Assembly (NCBI GenBank): GCA_937958145.1 | Contig: CALGOE010000101.1 | Location: forward strand, 1 to 14,241 | DNA length: 14,241 bases | Source of the DNA: an uncultured Desulfobacca sp. | GTDB lineage: Bacteria; Desulfobacterota; Desulfobaccia; Desulfobaccales; Desulfobaccaceae | Direction of reading: 5' to 3' | Shown here: positions 6,655 to 13,452 of the stretch, piece by piece | Layout: every line of letters starts with the position of its first letter | Numbering within the stretch: the stretch's first letter is position 1 | Made by a program: the position numbers and the translations under genes | Notes under the pieces: model-generated | The model's database searches: none | What the model was told of the DNA's origin: nothing | The model's input: the letters and a program-made list of their open reading frames with translations, nothing else

Positions 6655-8133
6655 ATGGACGCAGAAGAAAAGACTGAGGGTCAGAGCCGGGGGGGGGGAC
6701 AGGAAGCCGCACAAGGCCCGGCCTGCCCTATTTCCCTGACCATCTGTGAAATCGGCAGCGAAAAGACCTTCCGCCAGGGCAGCATTATTGTCCGGCAAGG
6801 CGATATGCCGGATAATTTTTATGTGATCCGCCAAGGAAAGGTCAAGGTCTTCCGCCTCAGCCCCGAAGGCATCCGCACCGATCTCACAGAGTTGGGTCCT
6901 GGGGCCTATTTCGGTGAATTGGCCATTGTCACCGGCCAACCCCGGACTGCCTCGGTGGAGGCTGCCGAGGATACGGTCCTGACGGAAATCAGTCGGGAAG
7001 AGTTTGATAAGCTGTTGGATGACAATCCCCCGTTGGCGCGGGCGATTATCAAGCAGCTGACCGAATGGCTGGTAGGGGCGGACAGGCGCCTGGAAAAAGA
7101 GACCATCCATCAGGTACGCATCCGGGAAGTCTCCTGGTTTGATTTTGTCCTGATCGGCGGCTTGAGCATAATTTTCGCCCTGATCTTCAATTTCTACAAT
7201 GACAATCAGATCCCGTTGATCCAGGGCTGGGGCCGCGCCGACACCATCAAAACCATTGCCATACAAGAGGCCTTGGCCAAATACCAAGCCGGTGAACTCA
7301 TCGTCATCGACGCCCGCAAGGACAGTTTTTTCCAACAGAAGCGCATCAAGGGGGCGGAAAATTTCCAGGTGGTCTTTTTCGACCTGATGGCGCCGTTGTT
7401 CCAATTCCGTCTGGAGCAGCGACAGGCCACCCCCGAGACTCCCATGCTGATCTACGGGGGCACCCTAAGCCGACGATTTGATCTGGACCTGGCTCACGCC
7501 CTTAAGGATCTGGGCTACGAAAATGTTATGGTCCTGGCGGGTGATTATACGGCCTGGGAAAAGGTCTTTCCCATTGAGGAAAACCCCCCGAAGCCGCCCA
7601 TGCCCATGGAATTTGGCCTCGTCGGTCTCCTGGAATGGATTCCGGTTTCCATCTTTCTCCTCATCCTCATTCCGCCGGTGCGGCGCAGTCCCTACCTGGC
7701 CGTCTTCTGCCGACTGCTTTTGGGCGCTATTTTTATCCAATTCGCCCTCAGCAAGATCATGCGGCCGGCGGTCTTCGCCCTCAATGTGGTGGAATATCAG
7801 CTTATGCCGGCCTGGGGGGTCAATCTCTGGGCCCTCATCCTGCCCTGGGCCGAGCTGGTGGCCGGTCTTTTCCTCATCCTGGGGATTCGCACCCGTACTG
7901 CCGCCATCTTCATCGGGGGGATGAACGTCATCTTTATCGTCGGGCTGGTGAATGCCATCCTCCATCAATACCCCATCAACTGCGGCTGCGTGGGGGAAGT
8001 GGGCGAACCGGTGAACTGGTGGAAAGTTTTGAAAAATGCCGGCATGCTGCTCATGGCCGTGCAAATCTACTTCTATGATCGCCTCTTTGTCCTGGACCGG
8101 GGCGGCTTTGTCTGGCGGGAGAGAAAAATATGA
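6655..8133 (+). CDS. Cyclic-nucleotide-binding / rhodanese-like / MauE-DoxX membrane fusion protein
   Basis: A 492-residue multidomain protein. Residues 36-140 form a CRP-type cyclic-nucleotide-binding domain with a well-kept phosphate-binding cassette, FGELAIVTGQPRTAS (86-100), including Glu88 and Arg97. A transmembrane helix follows (about 162-181), then a rhodanese fold (about 200-305: VIDAR at 217-221, LIYGGTLSRR at 265-274, LKDLGYENVMVLAGDYTAW at 283-301). The rhodanese active-site Cys position appears to be Gly268, so sulfurtransferase activity is unlikely. The C-terminal part (about 322-475) has about five membrane helices and matches the MauE/DoxX redox-associated family, with FALSKIMRP, LPWAELVAGLFLILG and INCGCVG (441-447). 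By topology the CNB domain is cytoplasmic and the rhodanese fold periplasmic (inference). No DNA-binding helix-turn-helix is present. A G10 tract interrupts codons 12-15. The stop overlaps the lipoprotein start by 4 nt. Confidence 0.88.
   Translation: MDAEEKTEGQSRGGGQEAAQGPACPISLTICEIGSEKTFRQGSIIVRQGDMPDNFYVIRQGKVKVFRLSPEGIRTDLTELGPGAYFGELAIVTGQPRTASVEAAEDTVLTEISREEFDKLLDDNPPLARAIIKQLTEWLVGADRRLEKETIHQVRIREVSWFDFVLIGGLSIIFALIFNFYNDNQIPLIQGWGRADTIKTIAIQEALAKYQAGELIVIDARKDSFFQQKRIKGAENFQVVFFDLMAPLFQFRLEQRQATPETPMLIYGGTLSRRFDLDLAHALKDLGYENVMVLAGDYTAWEKVFPIEENPPKPPMPMEFGLVGLLEWIPVSIFLLILIPPVRRSPYLAVFCRLLLGAIFIQFALSKIMRPAVFALNVVEYQLMPAWGVNLWALILPWAELVAGLFLILGIRTRTAAIFIGGMNVIFIVGLVNAILHQYPINCGCVGEVGEPVNWWKVLKNAGMLLMAVQIYFYDRLFVLDRGGFVWRERKI
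6689..6698 (+). repeat. Ten-G homopolymer in the 5' coding region
   Basis: Ten consecutive G residues covering codons 12-15 (R-G-G-G) of the CNB fusion gene, upstream of the folded domain. A one-base change would shift the frame. Confidence 0.9.
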
Positions 8134-8504
8134 GTCGATCCGTATGGCAACGTTTGCCTCTGAGTCTGGTCCTCCTGGGTTGCCTGGGCCTCTGGGCCTG
8201 CGGCGAATCCCGGCAGCCTTTTGTGGGTACTTATAAGAGCGCCGAGTCCATCGCCAATAAAGGCCATATTGAACTGGTGCTCAAGGACAATGGCGAAGCC
8301 GATTGGAACTGGGTGGACGAAAACCGCTCCGTCAAATTAAAATGGCGCGTCCAGGATGGCCGCGTCTGGCTCTACTTTAAAGAGGGCGTTATCCTCATTG
8401 GCACCCCTGTGAATGGCCTTCAACAATTGGCCGTGGATATCACCGGCCAATGGCATGAGGGCTGTCCGGTTGATAAATGTATCACCTTTAACCGGGAAAA
8501 GTAG
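8130..8504 (+). CDS. Small putative lipoprotein with CxxxxC pair
   Basis: A 124-residue protein that I do not recognise as a named family. The N-terminus has basic residues (Arg3, Arg8), a hydrophobic stretch (9-23) and a possible lipobox ending at Cys24 (LWAC) or Cys18 (LLGC), so it is probably a lipoprotein. The mature part is a predicted small beta-rich domain (FVGTYKSAES, HIELVLKDNGEADWNW, VKLKWRVQDGRVWLYFKEG, ILIGTPVNG) resembling a lipocalin-like or META-like sandwich in pattern only. It ends with GCPVDKC (111-117), whose two cysteines could form a disulfide. The ATG overlaps the stop of the upstream fusion gene (ATGA) with GGGAGAG ahead of it, a translationally coupled arrangement. The context suggests it works with the periplasmic face or redox domain of that protein (inference). 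Confidence 0.8.
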   Translation: MSRSVWQRLPLSLVLLGCLGLWACGESRQPFVGTYKSAESIANKGHIELVLKDNGEADWNWVDENRSVKLKWRVQDGRVWLYFKEGVILIGTPVNGLQQLAVDITGQWHEGCPVDKCITFNREK

Positions 8505-8611
8505 ACAGACTGGAATCCTGCGCCTCAGAATCATTGTAACCCAAGATATAAGATTTTCAGGGGCACGGGCGCCTGTTGCCCTCTCCCTGGTGCGCGCTGT
8601 ATTGTTTATTG

Positions 8612-8631
8612 AATTAGTGTCCATCCGGAAA
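8612..8631 (+). repeat. Left terminal inverted repeat of the MITE-like element
   Basis: A 20-bp copy beginning AATTAGTG and ending CCGGAAA; its partner is at 8852-8871 on the opposite strand. Confidence 0.75.
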
Positions 8632-8712
8632 GTTCTTTTTTGGGCAAGAAGGCATTAAGGGCGAGGTATAAAACGCCATTGCCATGCAGGCGCCGGTGAG
8701 GTGCAACGATGG

Positions 8713-8737
8713 AGGGGCGAGCCGTCGGCTCGCCCCT
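8713..8737. repeat. Palindromic repeat-like hairpin
   Basis: A perfect 11-bp stem (AGGGGCGAGCC and its complement) around the 3-nt loop GTC. It is not followed by a T-run, so it does not look like an intrinsic terminator. Short GC-rich palindromes of this style are common dispersed intergenic repeats in environmental bacteria. It sits inside the MITE-like element, near its middle. Confidence 0.75.
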
Positions 8738-8851
8738 ATCGGACTGGTCATCTTTAACGAGATAAATATGTTATTGGAATGACGGTATAAAAATTTCCCT
8801 GGCAGCGTCAGCAAAAAATACAGATTGTGGAATTATTATTAATGGTTATGG

Positions 8852-8871
8852 TTTCCGGATGGAGACTAATT
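8852..8871 (-). repeat. Right terminal inverted repeat of the MITE-like element
   Basis: Inverted copy of 8612-8631 with one mismatch. It contains the ATG at 8859 that would otherwise be the first start of the downstream gene. Confidence 0.75.
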
Positions 8872-8912
8872 ATCTTCCTGGCGACCATTTGCTGAGGTGC
8901 GAAAGGTTTCGG

Positions 8913-10127
8913 GTGAGGCGAAAGCACTTTCTAGTCCTGCTTTTTTGGGGCTTCTTATTTTCTTTTGCGGCCTTGCTGCCGCCGGCGGTATGGGCCCAAA
9001 GCGATAACTTGATTATTTCCCGCCTGGGGGTGAGCTGGGTCCAGGGAACCACGTTCCTGACCATGATCCTCAGTCGCCCCGACCAGCCGACCATTCAACC
9101 CGTGGTGGACCCGCAGGCCCCCCAGTTGATCATCGATTTCCCCAAGGCGCGGGTTTTTGATGTCCCAGTGGTGCAAGCTGGCGACGAACAGTTGGTCAAA
9201 CAGGTCCGGACCATGGCCATACCAGGGGGAGATGGCGTCAGGATCGTGGTTGATCTTGTGCCTGGCCGGCCCTATACCTTCTGGCGCACCAGCCGGGCCG
9301 CACCCCGGGGCGGCCATCAATTTGTTCTGGGGATCCGTCCCGACGCCGCCGCTCCCGCCCTCAAACCTCCGGCCGCAACGGCGCCAGGACCTGTGGCCAA
9401 GGCCCCGGAGGCGGCGCCCACGCCTCCGGCCCGTTCTTATGAACCGGAAGCACCGGCCGGTCCCCGCCCCTTAGGGGAACAACAGGCGGCCTCGCGGCCC
9501 CGGTCTCCTGAATATGACTATCAACGCCCCACCTCCAGCACCATGGCCGAAATCTATAGCCTCATGCCGGCGGCCGGCCCGGTGTTGGAATTTTTGGAGC
9601 GCCAGGGCTGGAGTGCCCAAAAAGACAGCGCCGGCCGCAAAGGCAGCCCGGGCAGCCAGAGATTCGTGATCACGAATCCTTCCCATCCGGACCTCGCCAT
9701 CACCGCTGAACACGTCCCCACCCGGGCCAACACTACCCCGGCTATCAATATCCTCGCCCTGTCCACGGATAAACTAGCAGACCCGGATGCTGACAAATAC
9801 CGGAAAATGGTCCGCTGGGACATGGCCACCATTAAAAAACATTTTGAAGATGTCGGGGATTACTACGATGACGGTTTGAAACCCTTGCGCCTGCGTTTGC
9901 GGGAACGGACCAAAGCCGTCTTTTTGCGGGAATTCGAGTTCCTGCGGCAGCTTGTTCAGGTCGCCGTGCCCGGGAAGCCCGAACTGGCGGGACAGATCAA
10001 AAAACACCTGGATGAAAAGGTGAATAAACGCCTGGAAGGGGCTCAGTACACCGAATCGGAAGATCCCCTGGTCATTTTCGATATGACGGATTTTTATACC
10101 CTGCGGGTTTACTTCCTGGGACGGTAA
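8913..10127 (+). CDS. Exported AMIN-domain protein with unrecognised C-terminal domain
   Basis: A 404-residue protein if started at GTG 8913, which has AAAGG (8902-8906) 6 nt upstream and gives a compact signal peptide (1-28, cleavage after AVWA). The longer start ATG 8859 (422 residues) lies within the MITE right repeat, has no Shine-Dalgarno and adds 18 residues before the signal peptide; it cannot be excluded. Residues about 31-142 look like an AMIN domain (LIISRLGVSW, LIIDFPKARV, DGVRIVVDLVPG), a periplasmic fold that binds peptidoglycan or targets secretin and amidase complexes. A Pro/Ala-rich linker follows (about 145-210), then a C-terminal region (about 211-404) rich in charged helices with a final strand pair (LVIFDMTDFYTLRVYFLG). 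I do not recognise that part. No amidase or secretin domain is present. The gene converges on the methyltransferase gene. Confidence 0.85.
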   Translation: MRRKHFLVLLFWGFLFSFAALLPPAVWAQSDNLIISRLGVSWVQGTTFLTMILSRPDQPTIQPVVDPQAPQLIIDFPKARVFDVPVVQAGDEQLVKQVRTMAIPGGDGVRIVVDLVPGRPYTFWRTSRAAPRGGHQFVLGIRPDAAAPALKPPAATAPGPVAKAPEAAPTPPARSYEPEAPAGPRPLGEQQAASRPRSPEYDYQRPTSSTMAEIYSLMPAAGPVLEFLERQGWSAQKDSAGRKGSPGSQRFVITNPSHPDLAITAEHVPTRANTTPAINILALSTDKLADPDADKYRKMVRWDMATIKKHFEDVGDYYDDGLKPLRLRLRERTKAVFLREFEFLRQLVQVAVPGKPELAGQIKKHLDEKVNKRLEGAQYTESEDPLVIFDMTDFYTLRVYFLGR

Positions 10128-10152
10128 GGGCCACAGAAGGGGCAAGAGGGGA

Positions 10153-10181
10153 GGGCACCCGGCCGGACTTGCCGGGAGCCC
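10153..10181. terminator. Strong hairpin between convergent genes
   Basis: GGGCACCCGGC (10153-10163) pairs with GCCGGGAGCCC (10171-10181): 10 of 11 positions pair, with one A-A mismatch and a 7-nt loop. It lies 26 nt after the AMIN gene stop and 27 nt beyond the methyltransferase stop. There is no T-run on either strand, so termination is an inference from position and stem strength. Confidence 0.4.
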
Positions 10182-10207
10182 ACAGCATGGTCATCTCTCC
10201 GGCTCTT

Positions 10208-10894
10208 TCATTTGGGGGTCAATTCAAAGAAGAGGATCTTCTTATCGCCCTCCGGCTGGCGCAGCTTTTTTTCCTGAAACCGCACCTGATACGATACCTT
10301 GGCCAGTTCAAAGAAAGCCTGGGGACCCTGGCCCCGGATGCCCTGGGTGAGATAAATCTTGCCCTCCGGCTGCAAGTAGCGCTTGAAGACCTGCAAAAGC
10401 GGCGCAAAAGAGTCGGGTTCGTAGAGGATGTCTGACCCTACCAGCCAAGAAAACTGGCCGGGCAGGTGCGGGTCCTGCCAATCCAGATATTCCACCTGCA
10501 CCTCGTCCAGGTTATTCTGCCAGGCGCTCAGGCGGGCAAAGGACAGGGCATCCGGGACGGTGTCGGTAATGGTGACCCGATGGCCCCGGGCTGCAGCCGC
10601 CAGCCCGGCGAAGCCCAGACCGGCCCCCAACTCCAGAATGGTCCGCCCCGGCTGCGGCGCCTGTCGCACCAAAAAATCCGCCAGAACCAGGGCGCCGTCC
10701 CAGACCATGGCCCAATACGGAAAGTTTTCCAGGGAGAGGTTGTGGGCTTCGATATTTTGCACCAGATAGGCCTCCAAATCGGCTATCTGGAGTAATTTGA
10801 GCCTGATGGGGCCCACCTGACTATCAGCCCATTCCAATTGATAGCGCTGAGACAGATCCTCAACAAGGCGTTGCGCGGCATCGTTCGTTAACAT
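10208..10894 (-). CDS. Class I SAM-dependent methyltransferase (METTL21/Methyltransf_16-like)
   Basis: A 228-residue Rossmann-fold methyltransferase. The SAM-binding motif I is ILELGAGLGFAG (86-97), the acidic end of strand 2 is Asp111 (VTITDTVPDA), and a motif SDILYE (154-159) follows strand 4. The pre-motif FPYWAMVWDGALVLADFL (58-75) is typical of the group that includes METTL21/METTL20-type protein lysine methyltransferases. The substrate is therefore possibly a protein side chain, but this is inference. ATG 10894 has no clear Shine-Dalgarno. The gene lies 93 nt downstream of the Lon-like protease gene on the same strand and may share its transcript. Confidence 0.87.
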   Translation of the reverse strand: MLTNDAAQRLVEDLSQRYQLEWADSQVGPIRLKLLQIADLEAYLVQNIEAHNLSLENFPYWAMVWDGALVLADFLVRQAPQPGRTILELGAGLGFAGLAAAARGHRVTITDTVPDALSFARLSAWQNNLDEVQVEYLDWQDPHLPGQFSWLVGSDILYEPDSFAPLLQVFKRYLQPEGKIYLTQGIRGQGPQAFFELAKVSYQVRFQEKKLRQPEGDKKILFFELTPK

Positions 10895-10987
10895 TGACTT
10901 TTGGGCTGGAAGGTTGCGCCCGGTGTGCTGCCAAAGAGATGGGGGCAGGGTGCCTCAGCGTCTTTTGCCGCGGTCCCCTGGTTCCTC

Positions 10988-13402
10988 TTACTCCTCGTCC
11001 TTCTTGCCCTCTTCCTCCTTCATAAACTTCTTGGCCAGTTCCATCATGTCCCGGAGTTTTTTATCGACCCGGGCGTTAATGCTGCCTTCTTCAAAGCCGC
11101 CCTCCGGGAGAGGCCGGCCAGCGGGCACGCCCGTCAGGATTTCCATGGCCTCATCCACGTGTTGGGCGGCCCAGACGTGGAATCGGCCCTGGCGCACCGC
11201 CTCGACGATCTCCGGTTTGAGCATCAGTTGCTGAACGTTGGCCCGTGGGATGATGACGCCGTGACTGCCGTCCAAGCCCCGGGCTTTACAGACTTTATAA
11301 AACCCCTCGATTTTCCAGTTGACCCCGCCGATGGGTTGGAATTCCCCCCGTTGACTGACGGAGCCGGTCATGGCGATATTCTGGGCGATGGGAACCTCGG
11401 CCAGACAGGAGAGGATGGCGATGAGTTCTGCGGCCGAGGCGCTGTCGCCCTCCACCAGGCTGTAACTCTGTTCAAAGGTGAGGTGGGCCGAAAGGGTCAA
11501 GGGTTTATCCTGGGCAAAACGGCTGCGCAAAAAGCTGGCCAGGATCATCACCCCTTTGGTGTGGATGTTCCCGGACATCTTCGATTCCCGTTCGATGGCC
11601 ACCACGCCTTCCCGCCCCAGGGATACCGTCGCCGTGATCCGGCTGGGCCGGGCAAAGGCATAATCGCCCAGCATATACACCGACAGGCCGTTGACCTGCC
11701 CCACCACCGCGCCGCTGGTCTCGATGAAGAGCATGCCCTCCTGGATGTAATCCTGCATCTTTTCTTCAAAAAGGTCGGAGCGGAAGATCTTCTCGCTGAT
11801 GGCTTTTTCCATGTCTTCGCCCAGAATCAGGTCGTGACCGCGGCGCTTGGCGTAAAAATTGGCCTCCCGAATGATGTCCGTCAATTCCCCCACCTGGAGG
11901 CTCATTTTGTTTTTGTGGTCGGCCAATTCGCTGGCATACTCCAGAAAACGGCTGACCGCGGTTTTATGGAGGGGCTGCAGATGCTCCTTTTCACAAAAAC
12001 TGCGGACAAAGGCCAGGAGCTGGGTCTGATGATCCGGGGTGCGCTTCATCTCCCAGTCAAAATCGGCCTTGATTTTAAAGAACTTATGGAAATCTTCGTC
12101 ATAGGAGTAGAGCAGTTGATACAGCCAGGGGTTGCCGATGAGGATCACCTTGAGCCGCAACGGGATGGGCTCGGGCCGCAGGGTCTTGGTGGTGATCAGG
12201 CCCAGTTGCTCGCCCAAGTCCTCAATCTTGATCTCCCGCTCCTTCAGGGTGCGTTTCAGGGCTTCATAGGAATAGAACCATTTCAACAGGTCCATGACAT
12301 TGATGATCAGGTAGCCGCCGTTGGCCCGATGCACCGAACCGGGGTGGATAAGGGTAAAATCCGTGAGCAGGGTGCCGAACTGGGCCTTGCGTTCGATGCT
12401 GCCGAAGAGATTGGGATAGGTGGGGTTCCCTTCCACGACCACCGGCGCCCCTTTGCAGGCGGAATTGTCCACAAAGACGTTGACCTGATACTGCACAAAG
12501 CTGGGCTCCGGGGTGGGAAAGGGGAAAGGCGTGGGCTGCCCCGGCCGCCTTTTTAAGTCATCGATATTCTTCAGAATATCATCTTGGACTTCTTTGAGAT
12601 AGGTGGTGACCTCCGGCTGTCCCTGATATTTTTCCACCAATTCTTCGATGAGATGACCAACGACAAAGAGGGCCACATCCTGATCCAGCTTTTTTTCGGC
12701 CTGCTGAAATTCCTTCTCCATGCGGCGGATTTTGCGGAGGGCCTCGTTCATTTCATTATGAAGGGCATTGGATTTCTGCCGCAATTCTTCCCGTTCGGCA
12801 TCGGTTAAGGCCTTGAGCTCCTCTTCGGTCAGGGGCTTCCCGTCGCGGCCGGGGAAGATCATCATGCCCGCCTGAGAGATGTTGAGGATGAATCCCTCCT
12901 CCGTGGCCCGCTGATCCAGCTCTTTCAGGATGTTGTTGCGCTCCTGGGTAAACTGATGCACCAGGGCTTCCCGGCGGCTGCTGTAATCCTCGCTCTCAAA
13001 GATTTCGGGAATCTGGATCTTCAGGGTGGTGATCAGTTCGTCCATGTCATCCCGCAGGACCTTGCCCTGACCGGTGGGCAGCTGCAGGGCCCTGGGTTTT
13101 TCGGGTTCTTTAAAGTTGTAGACATAGACAAAGTCCGGCGGGGTCTTTTCTGTGGCCGCCAGCTTTTCGATATAATTCCGGATCATGGCGGTGCGGCCGG
13201 AGCGGGGCTGACCGGAGACATAGATATTGAAATCGTGGTCCTTCATCCCCAGGCCAAGTTCCAGGGCATGCAAAGCCCGGTTCTGGGCGATCACCTGTTC
13301 CGACAGGGAGGCCAGTTCGGCAGTGGTCTCAAAACCCAACTCATCGGGTGCATACACAGCGCGCAACTCTTCGGGCTTCAATTCCCAATCTTCTCTTGGC
13401 AT
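10988..13402 (-). CDS. LonC-like / AAA_32-type ATP-dependent protease homologue (S16 family)
   Basis: An 804-residue Lon-related protein. ATG 13402 is chosen because GAGGAGG ends 5 nt upstream; the longer start at 13477 overlaps the CDF gene and adds 25 residues. The N-terminal domain is followed by a degenerate Walker A, GQPRSGRT (64-71), with Arg in place of Lys. A long charged coiled-coil insertion follows (about 135-285), then the AAA second part (HRANGGYLIINVMDLLK, with Asn where a Walker B acid is usual) and the S16 protease domain. The dyad is visible as Ser654 in EGDSASAAE and Lys697 in GGVNWKIEG, 43 residues apart as in E. coli Lon. Degenerate ATP sites are known in the LonC branch, which can degrade unfolded protein without ATP hydrolysis. 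The C-terminus is an acidic/basic tail. It is likely cytoplasmic. Confidence 0.92.
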   Translation of the reverse strand: MPREDWELKPEELRAVYAPDELGFETTAELASLSEQVIAQNRALHALELGLGMKDHDFNIYVSGQPRSGRTAMIRNYIEKLAATEKTPPDFVYVYNFKEPEKPRALQLPTGQGKVLRDDMDELITTLKIQIPEIFESEDYSSRREALVHQFTQERNNILKELDQRATEEGFILNISQAGMMIFPGRDGKPLTEEELKALTDAEREELRQKSNALHNEMNEALRKIRRMEKEFQQAEKKLDQDVALFVVGHLIEELVEKYQGQPEVTTYLKEVQDDILKNIDDLKRRPGQPTPFPFPTPEPSFVQYQVNVFVDNSACKGAPVVVEGNPTYPNLFGSIERKAQFGTLLTDFTLIHPGSVHRANGGYLIINVMDLLKWFYSYEALKRTLKEREIKIEDLGEQLGLITTKTLRPEPIPLRLKVILIGNPWLYQLLYSYDEDFHKFFKIKADFDWEMKRTPDHQTQLLAFVRSFCEKEHLQPLHKTAVSRFLEYASELADHKNKMSLQVGELTDIIREANFYAKRRGHDLILGEDMEKAISEKIFRSDLFEEKMQDYIQEGMLFIETSGAVVGQVNGLSVYMLGDYAFARPSRITATVSLGREGVVAIERESKMSGNIHTKGVMILASFLRSRFAQDKPLTLSAHLTFEQSYSLVEGDSASAAELIAILSCLAEVPIAQNIAMTGSVSQRGEFQPIGGVNWKIEGFYKVCKARGLDGSHGVIIPRANVQQLMLKPEIVEAVRQGRFHVWAAQHVDEAMEILTGVPAGRPLPEGGFEEGSINARVDKKLRDMMELAKKFMKEEEGKKDEE

Positions 13403-13405
13403 GTT

Positions 13406-13416
13406 GCCTCCTCGGA
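13406..13416 (-). promoter_or_regulatory. Ribosome binding site deciding the Lon-like start
   Basis: GAGGAGG on the minus strand, 5 nt before ATG 13402. The alternative upstream start at 13477 has no such site and would lie in the CDF coding end. Confidence 0.7.
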
Positions 13417-13452
13417 ATCCTTGCAAAAATTTTTTCCCGGAGCGGGACGGTC

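Larger units (their letters stand above)
8612..8871. mobile_element. MITE-like element, 260 bp, with terminal inverted repeats
   Basis: The ends 8612-8631 and 8852-8871 are inverted copies matching at 19 of 20 positions (one mismatch, 8619 against 8864). The core is GTCCATCCGGAAA, or TTTCCGGATGG read on the plus strand at the right end. The 260-bp interior has no transposase-length open frame, so the element would be non-autonomous. It carries a separate palindrome at 8713-8737 and AT-rich right-hand sequence. I cannot define a target-site duplication with confidence. The family of a parent transposon is not assigned. It lies between the lipoprotein operon and the AMIN-domain gene. Confidence 0.68.
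8505..8912. other. Gene-free region carrying a MITE-like element
   Basis: No credible gene is seen. Positions 8505-8611 hold an imperfect GC-rich hairpin (8561-8581) without a following T-run, perhaps a weak end of the preceding operon. Positions 8612-8871 are the MITE-like element described separately. Positions 8872-8912 lead into the next gene. Confidence 0.7.

Noticed and set aside
8561..8581. GC-rich hairpin after the lipoprotein gene as a terminator
   Set aside because: It has a bulge, a wobble pair and no following T-run, so it was only mentioned in the intergenic entry.
8614..8814. 66-codon minus-strand open frame inside the MITE-like element
   Set aside because: It runs through the palindrome and one terminal repeat, has no ribosome site and no transposase features.
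10901..12556. 551-codon plus-strand open frame opposite the Lon-like gene
   Set aside because: It is antisense to a protein with clear S16 protease motifs and reads as low-complexity His/Gly/Asp-rich sequence with no recognisable domain, as expected of a GC-driven shadow.
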